Below the pieces are notes generated by a model. It made no database searches, was not told the DNA's origin, and saw only the letters and a program-made list of their open reading frames with translations. From positions 4,757,519-4,821,518 of the forward strand of contig CM039514.1 in assembly GCA_022432975.1 (NCBI GenBank): a DNA stretch of 64,000 bases, read 5' to 3'. Origin of the DNA: Begonia masoniana (taxonomy: Eukaryota > Streptophyta > Magnoliopsida > Cucurbitales > Begoniaceae). The translations under genes and the position numbers were made by a program. This document shows, in pieces, positions 12,960 through 22,729 of this stretch (position 1 is the first letter of the stretch; every line of letters starts with the position of its first letter).

Positions 12960-13203
12960 GAACGTAGGGAAAAATATAATGGAGAAAAAAGGCTTGTTAC
13001 AGTCAAACGGTCGGAATCAGCTAGAGAAATAAGAAAACCAATATGAATGTTTCGGTTTGGTTTTATTCTCTCAAAAACCGAACCATATCTACAATTTGGT
13101 TTTCTCTCGTGTCAACGCTCGAACTGAAGCTGAATTCATGGAATTGACTGATAGAATCGATATTACAAGTTGAATTTGACTTCGCCGATTAAAATAGAAA
13201 AAC
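12112..13203. other. Upstream region of GluRS
   Basis: Holds the putative GluRS promoter and leader. Bases 12355-12450 contain a doubled phrase around AACAATAAATTAATCACTTAAGA and its near copy (about 75 bp apart). An AACCGAAC/GGTTTGGTT inverted-repeat fragment at 13045-13085 resembles the one at 21950-22000. No gene is seen. Confidence 0.4.
12928..12956. repeat. (GA)n microsatellite
   Basis: About 14 uninterrupted AG units. On the minus strand this is a CT tract about 0.8 kb upstream of the GluRS start codon. Confidence 0.95.
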
Positions 13204-13579
13204 TGTGATGACCCGAATGTGTAAGTATGTGTACGATGGCTGCACGAACCAGAATCCGGATGGCGGTACGTCCCTGCGGGCGAACCGAAAGTGACCGGTC
13301 GTAAAAAGGGGGTTGTCACAATCTCACATCGCTTGGGGAAGTACGTGGAAATGAAACATATGTAAAGAGACCCTTCCAAGATAGTGAGACGCGTTTTAGA
13401 GCACAATTGACAACGGATCCCATAAGAACTCCAAAGTTAAAAGTGCTTCGGCGGGAGTAGTACCAGGTTGGGTGACCGACTGAGAAGTTCTCGCCAAACA
13501 AAGCCGTAAGGGAAGGTTATTGGGCTACGACCCAATCCCCAGAGCGGACAATATCTTACTGAAAAAATAAGTCGTTACA
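13204..13579 (+). mobile_element. Solo LTR of a Cassandra TRIM element
   Basis: The segment begins TGTGATGACCC and ends GTCGTTACA (TG..CA) and is flanked by a perfect 5-bp duplication AAAAC (13199-13203 and 13580-13584). It carries a 5S rRNA-derived segment with recognisable pol III internal promoter boxes, the hallmark of Cassandra terminal-repeat retrotransposons in miniature. Only one LTR is present with both target duplications, so this is a solo LTR. It sits between the divergently transcribed GluRS and MULE-derived genes. A second copy lies at 29027-41978. Confidence 0.9.
13408..13498 (+). other. 5S rRNA-derived segment inside the Cassandra LTR
   Basis: The run GGATCCCATAAGAACTCC is followed by an A-box-like AAGTTAAAAGTGCTT and a C-box-like CAGGTTGGGTGACC, in the order and spacing of plant 5S rRNA genes. 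It is embedded in a TG..CA LTR and diverges at several sites from the conserved plant 5S, so it is a captured 5S-like sequence and not a functional rRNA gene. Confidence 0.88.
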
Positions 13580-15286
13580 AAAACCCTTCATCATACTCAT
13601 CGAAAATTTGGATTTATTTCACTGAATTAAAATTCTTTATTTGGCTCACTTAGTTTTTTTTATACGTTTTTATGTTTCATTTGATCAATTCGATTGAGTT
13701 CGTTAAATTGTATAGGATAGCTCAATAAGCTCAATCGACCGTTCTTTTATTGTGCAGAGTAAACCGGAGTTCAGATCGATCGGTTCTTTCCATCAAAACC
13801 ATAAAACTGACCCAAGCCGTTCAATTGAACCGGGTCTACTTGGCTCTTTTTTAGTTTTATCTCATGAGCTTTTCATTTCCTCTTGTTTATTTCCTGTAAT
13901 TTTTATCATCTCTTCGCCATATACTAGGGCCTCTCCCTCCGATTCTCCTCCGCGTCTCCTTTCCCTTTGTTTTATTGTTGTTCTTCTTCTTCTCTTGTCT
14001 ACCTCTACAAGCAGAGACTGAAGGTATCGATTCTCTTGCTGTCTCTCTCTTCTAGTAATGCCTTTTGTTTTGAGATTTTAGGGTTGTGATTCTGATTAGT
14101 TGTTTTAATCCTTTTCGTTTTACTCGTTATCGTTACCTCGCTCATTCTGTGATGCGTTTCTGCCGTTTTAGCCGCCCGTTGTTTGCGCTCGTTCCCTTCT
14201 CTATCGCATTCTGGAGCTGCACCCAGGTGCCTTCTTATAGGCCAAAAAAGGTGTGTAGATTTCAATAATTCATTTCTTAACGTGCTTTTTATGTGTATTT
14301 TCGATGTTATTCCTTTGAAATATTTAAAAATTGGGTTTTAAGTGTTGTGGGAAGAATCATGGATGAGTGCAAGGACTTTAAGTGATCGAAATCATTCATC
14401 TTGTTTATGAATTCATTCTTCTTGCTTCTAGATAAAATGTTAATGGCATTATCCATGCCCTGGATTTTTCTTTGTATTTTTTTAAATTTGAACCTATCAA
14501 AAATCATACCAGGATTTTAGGACCTCTGTTTTTTTGAAGCATTAAAGATTTTTAGCTCTCTCTCGATAACTAGGTGTTTAAACATAGATGGCCTCTCTTA
14601 TCCTTCCTTTTATACTTGTTCCTCTGTTGTCTTGATTAAACTTAGTTATAACAAATTTTATTACCACTTATCAAGCATTAAAGAAAGTTTCATTTTCACC
14701 AATATGTCTTCATCTTCCTTCCACTATGTCTGCATTTTGTTATTAAGAAAAAAAATGAATTCCTGTGTCATCACCTGAAGGGAAAACTATTATTACATGT
14801 AAAATATTATCCAAATTATTTTATCTTGCTTTGGTGTTTTTATTGTCTCACCAACTGGTGAAAAAGTGTTTAAAGAGGTATTTCAATTTTCACATCTGTC
14901 TTGGCCAACTCAACAACAATCAAATAGTTGGGCCATTAACTTGATGATCAATGATTACTCAACTCTCATGAAGTAACCTAAACTATGGACTTCAACATGA
15001 CAGTATCTTTTCATATTATTTATCTAACATTTTCTTTGGAATAAATATCAATATACATCCCGAATTATGGAGGTCCATGCAACCAATACTCCAAACTAAT
15101 TTTTTTTGGCGAACAATACCTCAAAGATTGTGGCATTATCGGTAGGATACCTCACTTATTGCCCACCAATAACGCCTCAATATTTGAGGTATTGTTCGCC
15201 CAAAAAAATTAGTCCAAGGTTTTGGTTGCATGGATCCCCATAGTTTGGGGTCCATATTGATATATACCTTTTTCTTTTTTATCAGG
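13580..15286 (+). other. Upstream region, non-coding first exon and intron of the MULE-derived gene
   Basis: A CT-rich stretch ends in AGAGACTGAAG followed by the donor GTATCG (exon end 14023). The acceptor TTTTTATCAG ends at 15285, one base before the start codon region. This suggests a 5'UTR intron of about 1.26 kb (14024-15285). The intron contains a MITE-like hairpin. The frames of 60-90 codons in this stretch have no recognisable similarity. The first-exon call is inference from splice consensus only. Confidence 0.4.
15041..15268. mobile_element. Hairpin MITE / foldback element in the 5'UTR intron
   Basis: The left arm (15041-15130) and right arm (15180-15268) are inverted copies over roughly 85 bases with few mismatches. 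The inner pair is GGCGAACAATACCTCAAA and TTTGAGGTATTGTTCGCC. The outer pair includes ATATCAATAT / ATATTGATAT and CATGCAACCAA / TTGGTTGCATG. The loop is about 50 bp. No transposase is present. The right arm adds an artefactual 19-codon extension in front of the neighbouring reading frame. Confidence 0.8.
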
Positions 15287-16549
15287 ATGCGTACAGTTCC
15301 TATATTTATATTATACGGTGGCCAATGGATAAAAAGTGATATTGGAAATGAGTATGTTGGAGGTGAAATGCATGCATTGAGTGTTGATCGGAATATTACT
15401 TATGTTGAGTTGGTCAGAAGGTTATTTGGTTTGCTAAATGTTGATCCTTCTGTATTTGTTATGCAACTGAAGGCTTGGTTTGCATTCTCAATTCCCGTAC
15501 CACTAATGAGCATAAAAAATGACAGTGATGTGAGGTTTTTTATTGAGGATGTGGTTAAAGGTTCTAGAAATCTTCTATGTGTTGTTACTGAAAGAACAAT
15601 CAATCAAGACTGCATCATTCCAAGCGTAGTAGATCAAGTGAAGAACAGTGTCAACGAAAATGTACACATGCCTTCTTGTGAGTCAAATGTACCTACCATA
15701 CAACATAGTCAATCAGAGTTGGTGCATGATGAAATTCAAGAGAATTTCACAAATCAATCCAATGAGGACATTGGTACGTCTCTTGTTCTTCAGGATTTAG
15801 ATGGAGAATATCTTGACGGCACTCAAGATCCTATGGTTAGCGATGTAAAGGACCGTGATGGGTTTGATGGACTGGAAATTTCTCTTGTGGTTGACCATTT
15901 TACACCTAACGGAGAACACAATGTGGCTTCAGAAGAGGGCATTCAAAAGGAAACTGAGATGGTCACCGCCTATACCGATAGATTGACTGGAAAAATTATT
16001 GTCACAGATTCTTCTGGCACTGCCTCAGTCTCTGATGATGCAATCAAAGTTGGTGACCTTTTCAATAGTAAAAGAGAACTCAGATGTAAGCTGAGTCTTC
16101 TTGCAATGAAGAAGAATTTTGAATACATGGTCAAGAATTCATCAACAAATATGCTGTATGTGAAGTGTGTCGACGCAAAATGTAAGTGGAGACTACGAGC
16201 GACGATAGACAAAGACTCCAGGCTTTTTCGAGTAACAAAATTCAACAACATTCATGCTTGCTCTCTTGGCAGAGAACATCACAATCATCGGCAAGCCAGT
16301 AGCAATGTCATTGCCCAGCTGATAAAATCAAAGTGCGAAGGAGTTGGGGGAAAATACAAGCCGAATGACATAATTCAAGACATTCAAAGAGAACTCGGAG
16401 TTAACATTACCTATGACAAGGCATGGAGGGCTCGTGAAGTTGCAAACAACTTCATAAGGGTGTCTGCTCGAAAGTGCGGCAGCTGTGGCCAGATTGGTCA
16501 CAATCGGAAAAAATGTACAACTCCTCTTGAGAGCTTGGAATTTTATTAG
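15287..16549 (+). CDS. MULE-derived DNA-binding/zinc-knuckle protein lacking the transposase core
   Basis: A 420-aa single coding exon. The start was placed at the ATG two bases after the TTTTTATCAG acceptor, because the longer frame (ATG at 15230) begins inside the hairpin MITE. Residues 1-100 are an N-terminal domain of the kind found in plant MuDR-like proteins. An acidic linker follows (about 110-245). Residues about 248-375 match the MuDR N-terminal DNA-binding module: DLFNSKRELRCKLSLLAMKK, then a Cys/His cluster CVDAKCKW..HACSLGREHHNH. A CCHC zinc knuckle follows almost at once (C397, C400, H405, C410), and the protein stops 11 residues later. The DDE catalytic domain normally between these modules is missing without a frameshift. 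The frame is intact, so a domesticated regulator is possible, but a transposon deletion derivative cannot be excluded. Confidence 0.8.
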   Translation: MRTVPIFILYGGQWIKSDIGNEYVGGEMHALSVDRNITYVELVRRLFGLLNVDPSVFVMQLKAWFAFSIPVPLMSIKNDSDVRFFIEDVVKGSRNLLCVVTERTINQDCIIPSVVDQVKNSVNENVHMPSCESNVPTIQHSQSELVHDEIQENFTNQSNEDIGTSLVLQDLDGEYLDGTQDPMVSDVKDRDGFDGLEISLVVDHFTPNGEHNVASEEGIQKETEMVTAYTDRLTGKIIVTDSSGTASVSDDAIKVGDLFNSKRELRCKLSLLAMKKNFEYMVKNSSTNMLYVKCVDAKCKWRLRATIDKDSRLFRVTKFNNIHACSLGREHHNHRQASSNVIAQLIKSKCEGVGGKYKPNDIIQDIQRELGVNITYDKAWRAREVANNFIRVSARKCGSCGQIGHNRKKCTTPLESLEFY

Positions 16550-17894
16550 TAGATGTTTTCTGGTTTTAGCTGTAAGAAATTCGACTATCTATCCCATTTC
16601 TTACTGTCGTAATAAGTTTGTTCTTAGGTGCAACTTTTTGAGTTGGCATCTGACTAACTATCTTATTTAGTTTAAGTTTGTTTTGAGACTTCAGGTGTAA
16701 AGAAATCTAGTAATAGCAAGAAGGCACTCTTTCTGTCTTACTCGTCCACATCTGTTGATCTATTAGGACTAGAAATGTGTTTGAATATCATTCAAGTTGT
16801 GGAAGACATGGGATCTGGTTCACCCCACCCTAGCTGTCGCTCTTGCTGAGTAATTTTTTTGTGCTACTTACAGACATTTACGGAGCCCAAATCTAGCTGT
16901 GACCATAAGAAAATCGACTTCAAGGTATGAAAAACATTCTGGTTTGTTGAGTTTATTTTCCGCAATTTATTTTTTATTTTTGCATGGACTAGACTAGAAT
17001 TGCTGCAGCCTTGAAAAATAAACTAAGTTGTTTTCGTTCAAGTTGACTGATAAAGGCTTATCTGGAAGAGGTCATAGCTAAGAGAGTGGAAAATGATGAT
17101 GGTGAGGTGGCAAATTGGAAAATGACAGTGGTTGAATGATGGTGGTTGTTCATGAGGAAGGAGAGAGGGAGTTGTGATAGGAGAGAGGAGACATTTTGAA
17201 TATTTTTCTACCGAAAATATTGCCCGGGATAGTTTATGCCGAGTGTTAACTAGTGGTAGTTTACGATCCAATGTTTTGGCCGGACCTGTGGTGGTGTTAT
17301 GTTTTTATTGAGTTGTTTTGTTCGTGTTTTCGTGGGTGTTTTGTTATTTCTCGACACGGTGGTTCTTGGAATGAATTAGAGTACATCAATCTAACTCGGT
17401 TCGGAACACTAATGCATTGAAGTTGCTTCTTTCTAGTTTATCATCGATTATTTAAATTTTATCATCAATTTTTTTTATTAAAATTAGCATGTTTTAATCA
17501 CATTTTCTATTTAATCACGTGTTTTATCTTGATTTTTATCTAGTTTGGTGATTTTTAATCTCATTTCAAATTATAACTGATTTTTTTTTTAATAATTTTG
17601 AACTCATGTCGTGAGATTCAGAGTTAAAAGTTGGGTTAAAGTACTTGATAAATGAAAAATATGATATTCACGTGCAGACAAAGTCTAAATCGATGATAGT
17701 TGAAAGATAAAGATTGCGTGTCGAGAAATAAATTCAAAATAATTATTAAATTATTAGAATAAAGTCGGGCAATGTTGTAATTCAAGTTCAAAAGAACACA
17801 AGAAAAGAGGGAAAAGTTACAAAAGTCATTTCCACTCTCTTCATTGCTTCACTGTTCAGTACTCTCTCTCTCTCTCTCTCCTGTGCTCTCTAGA
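16550..17894. other. Intergenic region between the MULE-derived gene and the expansin
   Basis: Downstream sequence of the MULE-derived gene and the upstream region of the expansin. The open frames here are short and unrecognised. No transposon ends or RNA genes were seen. A CT microsatellite lies at 17862-17881, directly before the expansin start. Confidence 0.4.
17862..17881. repeat. (CT)n microsatellite in the expansin leader
   Basis: About ten CT units. If translation began at the upstream in-frame ATG (17844) they would encode a Leu-Ser run. The downstream ATG at 17895 gives a cleaner signal peptide, so the tract is more likely 5'UTR. Confidence 0.85.
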
Positions 17895-19808
17895 ATGTCA
17901 CTCTTTCTTCGTCTTCACTTCCTCTTCACGCTTAGTGCAACCATCGCATCAATGGCGGAATCCCATTACTCCTCGTTTCCACAGCAGGATTCTTCGCCCT
18001 CTTCCTCACTCTCCGACTGGAGATCTGCCCGTGCCACTTATTACGCCGCCTCCGACCCTCGTGACGCTGTCGGCGGTGCCTGCGGCTACGGCGACCTGGG
18101 GAAGGCCGGGTACGGTATGGCCACGGTGGGGCTGAGTGAGACGCTGTTTGAGCGCGGTCAGATCTGCGGCGCTTGCTTCCAGCTGAAGTGTGTTGAGGAT
18201 ATCCGGTGGTGTATTCCCGGAACTTCTATCATCGTCACAGCGACGAACTTTTGTGCCCCTAATTACGGGTTCACGGCGGAGGGAGGTGGCCATTGTAACC
18301 CTCCCAATAATCATTTTGTGCTTCCCATTGAGGCGTTCGAGAAGATTGCTATCTGGAAAGCAGGGAATATGCCTGTTCAATATCGCAGGTATGGATGAGC
18401 TTGCATTAAAGTTGTTTTCAGAAATGCTTGTTCGAATTCATGATTTACTGCGATGTTTCACTTTCTTATTCGATTTTTGTTTTTCTATTCACTTGATTTC
18501 GTTCTACTGAATTAAAAGTTATTCGATATTTCCACAATCTCCGTCCACTCTTTAGATGAATGTAAAAAGAAAACTACAAGCAGTAGAAACATGAAAACTA
18601 GCTAGCCATATACTGAACTCAACACGGAAAAACCCCAATATATCAAAACTCAAACAACCTCAAAATCTGACAAAACAAACTGAGACCATTTCAATTTTGT
18701 TACTTTCCTTCCTGTCAAGAATTCAGTGTGTAGTGTTCACAATGTTTTAAATGGAAACTTACATATTTAATATTTTGGGTGCAAATGCAATGAGGCATTT
18801 GAATTTGCGAAATATATCTAGGCAAATTGTACCATGCACTGAGCTCTTATGAGAAATTCATACTGAAGGGAGTGAAGCAATGTATATTTTAATGAACAAG
18901 TAAACAATTAGATTGCTACCCGCAGTTCTTATCATGAATAATGGATCATTAGATTTCTTTTCTTATTTCATTGTGCAGGATATTATTATATTTTGTTTAT
19001 CTTTGCAATGACAGCTATCTCTTAAAGTCTACCTCTGCATTTTATAGCCTTCTGGGTATTCCAGCCAATGCCAATTCATATTTTCTCATGATTTCTTCCT
19101 CTTACAGAGAACCCTAAACCAGGACTTGGCCCTCATTTTTTCTTGTTACAAATGAGTATCTTATGTAGGGAGTTCATCAAATATATTTGCCTGCCATTGA
19201 CTTTTAAATCTTTCTGTTGATCTTGTCTTCACCCTTATTAGATTGAGTCACCATGTTTAGAGCAGGCGTTCCGCAGAAGACATAAAGGGAGTTGTAGTTA
19301 ACCTTTTTTCTCAAATTTTTGGACTGATATGCTTCTTGATATTTAGATTCCATCGTCAATGTCACCCTTTTTTTTTTGTTGAAAAAACAATTAAATTGAT
19401 TCTCTTGATTTGGCCTTGTGTTTTTATACACAAGAGGTGAAATCCTCCCTCTGGTTTCTTGTAAGGATGTCTTTTATTCGATCATCTGGTTTGTACAGAA
19501 TCAAGTGCAGAAAAGAAGGTGGGATTCGAATTTCGATAGATGGGGCAGGCATCTTCATTTCTGTGCTGATAAGCAACGTCGGTGGGGCTGGGGATGTACT
19601 GGCGGTGAAGATCAAAGGGTCAAGAACCGGTTGGCTTCCGATGGGACGAAATTGGGGACAAAACTGGCATATTAATGCCGATTTGAAGAACCAACCTCTG
19701 TCCTTTGAGGTAACAAACAGTGATGGAATTACTCTAACATCTTACAACGTTGCTCCCAAGGATTGGAACTTTGGACAAACCTTTGAAGGCAAACAATTCG
19801 ACTCTTGA
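17895..19808 (+). CDS. EXPA13: Alpha-expansin, EXPA13-like (2 exons)
   Basis: Secreted wall-loosening protein that acts non-enzymatically on cellulose-xyloglucan contacts. Exons 17895-18388 and 19499-19808 join in frame at YRR/IKC to 267 aa. A hydrophobic signal peptide covers residues 1 to about 20, followed by a Ser-rich stretch. Domain 1 (GH45-like) has [20 protein letters not shown] and the conserved Cys series. Domain 2 has [17 protein letters not shown] with the surface Trp residues and ends FEGKQFDS. The usual HFD triad reads HFV (140-142), which from memory is typical of the EXPA13 group. The Ser-rich N-terminus and overall sequence also point to EXPA13. The intron is 1110 bp. An upstream in-frame ATG at 17844 would add 17 residues through the CT repeat and is less likely. 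Confidence 0.94.
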
Positions 19809-20396
19809 AACTGTATGCATATAAACTCTCCTTTTATTTTTGAAATTTTTCCCTTTTCTTATTGGCATGTGGAGGGGAAGGGAGGCCTAGTTTTGAGGGT
19901 GTAATAGTTGGTAGATTAGGCTGTGCTGTAAAATTGTACAAGAAAAAGAATTAATTTAAAAAGTTTTGCCACTATTTGTAATTTATTACATTAATTGTAT
20001 CAATCAATATTTGTCACGTGAGTAAGGAAAAACTATTGAGTAGAGATAGAGAGTAAATGCCAGTTTAAAAGAACTGGAAGTGAAGCAATAGTAATGGTTC
20101 AAGCAGGTTCATAATTTGATTTTCATCTAATTATTGTGAATCTAAATCATTTATTTCTCAAAATGTACTTAGATAGTTGATCGAATAAGAAAAATATCAC
20201 CCAATGCTAGAATTCAAACACCAGCACAATCAGACAAATATGCACATTTATAGAATCTACAAAACTGCTGTATTCTTCTCAATATTGTAAATGTGATACT
20301 CTTACAGATTGTTGCCATGCTTCATACTTGTGTTATAGATATAAGAGTATGCCTTATTCATCAAATTGGTGAAAAAAGAACCTGGAAAATGCACTT
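19809..20396. other. Convergent intergenic region
   Basis: AT-rich 3' flanks shared by the expansin (+) and the PC-esterase-like gene (-). No repeat structure or further gene is seen. Confidence 0.4.
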
Positions 20397-21404
20397 TTAG
20401 AGCCTGTGATGGGATTCAATAAGCAAAGCATTCAGCAAGATATGAACACCAGCTTCATAAACAACTCCATCATATTGTATTCCATCGGCCGTGCACTTGA
20501 TCCCACAATTCCAACTCAACGATTTGATGTCAAGCAGCAAAAAGGGGCCGGAGCCGCCCGGATTTTGCAAAAGTTTACTCTCGCGAAGAGCATTATCATA
20601 TTCATCCCTCACTGTAGCAGTCATCTTCTTTCTCTTCTCCTCTGTGTTTAACATGGAGTTTATAAGCCTTGGTATTCCAATCCAAAACAAATGAGTTGAT
20701 CTAAGCGACATAGAACCTGTCGCAGGGCATGGAACCAATGCGGCCACTGAATTTTTCAATTTTTGTAACGATTCGCTGTAATGCGAAGAATTCCAGATTT
20801 GAAGCATATGCCATAAGCCAGAACCCATTACCAATACATCAGGGAAAGTGCGATTTGTTTTGAACTCGGCTACCAAATCGGTCAAATTCTCGGAATAAGG
20901 AGCCCAGAAGAAATCCAATTTCACTCCAATGTCTTTAATGTAAGTCCGATAATTGCTGTGCCTATTGAACAAATGGCAACGAACTACTTCCATATGTTCT
21001 GAATCCAAAACCAAATTGAGAAGGGAGGGAGTTACCAGCCGCGCTTGTGAGTCCCCTGCAAAAACAATCCGCGAGCCATGGAGTAACTCTGACGCATTCA
21101 TTGGCGTCAATGTCTGAAATTCACAGGCAATAGCAGGCGTAGATTGTTTCCAACTCCAGGTTTTATCGTAATTGACAGAATTGTTGGTTAGAAGGTCGAA
21201 ACCTTCGCTTTCCTTAATGTCCCAAATGATATCATGCAGCCAGGAGATGCAGGAAGCTTGGTAGTCAAAAACGACGACAGAGGCGGAGACGAATTCAGCG
21301 ACGGAAGGAAAGTAAGAGGTGATATGAACTCCAATGGCGAGAGTAATAAAGAGAGCGCCGCTGAAGAAAAGCATTTTATTGCGGCTCAAATGCAAACTCG
21401 CCAT
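20397..21404 (-). CDS. SGNH/PC-esterase-like type II membrane protein (possible polysaccharide O-acetylation factor, AXY9-like)
   Basis: A 335-aa single-exon gene. The first in-frame ATG is at 21404; the frame is open a little further upstream but without an ATG back to a TGA. A short basic N-terminus and one hydrophobic segment (about 11-31) predict a signal anchor, as in Golgi acetylation proteins. The catalytic-Ser block is FAGDSQ (115-120). A second SGNH-type block is VLVMGSGLWHM. The C-terminus has DGIQYDGVVYEA (from 307), where related esterases usually show Asp-x-x-His; here Gln310 is in the His position. Plant relatives include the TBL/AXY9 group acting on xyloglucan and xylan. The AXY9 link rests on remembered family features, not an alignment. 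Two overlapping upstream start codons may lower its translation. Confidence 0.75.
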   Translation of the reverse strand: MASLHLSRNKMLFFSGALFITLAIGVHITSYFPSVAEFVSASVVVFDYQASCISWLHDIIWDIKESEGFDLLTNNSVNYDKTWSWKQSTPAIACEFQTLTPMNASELLHGSRIVFAGDSQARLVTPSLLNLVLDSEHMEVVRCHLFNRHSNYRTYIKDIGVKLDFFWAPYSENLTDLVAEFKTNRTFPDVLVMGSGLWHMLQIWNSSHYSESLQKLKNSVAALVPCPATGSMSLRSTHLFWIGIPRLINSMLNTEEKRKKMTATVRDEYDNALRESKLLQNPGGSGPFLLLDIKSLSWNCGIKCTADGIQYDGVVYEAGVHILLNALLIESHHRL

Positions 21405-21465
21405 TCCTATAGGAACGAACAGCACCACGCCATGAAAAAACGCCCAACGGTACTCCTCCGATCAT
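21376..21465 (-). other. Upstream ORF overlapping the PC-esterase-like start
   Basis: A 29-codon frame starts with ATG at 21465 and stops at 21376, overlapping the main ATG (21404) in another frame. A second short uORF begins at 21433 in the third frame and stops after eight codons. If the transcript starts upstream of 21465, both would be read before the main frame. Confidence 0.45.
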
Positions 21466-22555
21466 TCCTGTCCTATCCTCACGGAAACCCAAACATCGTT
21501 GAAGATCGAAAAATTGAGATTTGGATAAGTAGGTGACGAGTATTTCTCGATAAAACAAGGATTCGAGATGTCGCGAATTCCTCACTTCTGTAACCGCGAT
21601 GTCTGATTCTAATCCGATCCTTTCTTTCTCTTCAACAAAGAGGTGGTTTGCAAGGTTCTGCTTTAGCTTGCTTGTAAACAAAGCTTCAAGGTTTGGGAAA
21701 TGAGAATTTTGACAGGAACAGGGAAGCTGCTTGAGAAAACGAAAATGGCGGATTCGAAGATGATGCCGAAGCGCGGTTAAGTAGGCGTCTTTCAATACCG
21801 GGTTAATGGGCCGGGTGCTAGACAAGTTAAACCCGGCCTAGATCTGAATGGACAGTAAGTTCCATGGGCTAAGACTTGGCTTGAATTAAACACCTTTGAC
21901 GGGGTAAATATGGATTTTGAGCCCAATTATGGAGAAATCGATTTGGTTTGGTTCACTTCTCAACAAAAAACTGAACCAAACCAAATGGTTTGGTTTTTTG
22001 TCCTAACTCAAAACTAACTAGCAATCAAGACTAACTGAAATGCTTGGCTTAGTTTTCATTTATTAGATTCGTGCCCGATGCTTTAGTAAAAATAGGTCGA
22101 CTGAATTTAACATTGCATTACAAATTGAGCGATGAATTGATAACTAACAAAGTCGTTTCAACCGATAGATCGTGTATTTAGCTTATCATAATTTAGAGAT
22201 GCAACGCTTTGAATACGACAATTTGAAAATAATTATACGAGACATTTCGTTGCTTATTTAGTGACGATTAGAGCCACTTCGACTTTTTATGATCAATTAT
22301 GGAACACGAGCACGTTTTTTAAGCTAGCGAGTTGGATATTACAAGTACAAGTTTAGATTTATAAGTTAACTAGGGTTAGCACCCAAATGCAAAGGAAGGA
22401 ATAATTTAGAATGTGTGTGGAATTCCTCCGATCAATGGTTGGGGCACTGACACATATGGACACGTGCCAATTTTATTACTGAGTAATATTAAGTTTTTCA
22501 TTTTGTGGCAACTAAGTGTTAGTAACAATTAAAATAAATTATAAATGTGACAGCC
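21405..22555. other. Upstream region of the PC-esterase-like gene
   Basis: No gene is seen beyond the uORFs. Bases 21940-22010 contain inverted GGTTTGGTT / AACCAAACC words that look like an old MITE remnant. The rest is AT-rich up to the target duplication ATAAA of the solo LTR at 22556. Confidence 0.4.
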
Positions 22556-22729
22556 CAAACCCAAACCCGAACCCGATCGGGGTCCGAGAACTGAGCCATC
22601 ACTCTGGGACAGTTAACAGGAAACAGGGACTACATTTTTTTTTTATCAAAACCGACTGTACATTTACAAAACTATACACAGAGGGAGAGAAGATATTCTC
22701 TGGTTTGAAAGTAAAACAGGTTCCAATAA

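Noticed and set aside
13408..13498. Functional 5S rRNA gene
   Set aside because: Embedded in a TG..CA LTR with target duplication, diverged from the conserved plant 5S, and not in a tandem 5S array.
18006..18380. Minus-strand 124-codon ORF
   Set aside because: Complement of expansin exon 1, a GC-rich coding stretch. It has no own similarity.
21376..21825. 149-codon minus-strand ORF overlapping the PC-esterase-like gene start
   Set aside because: It begins at a non-ATG codon with no recognisable domain. Only its last 29 codons, after an ATG, are kept as a possible uORF.
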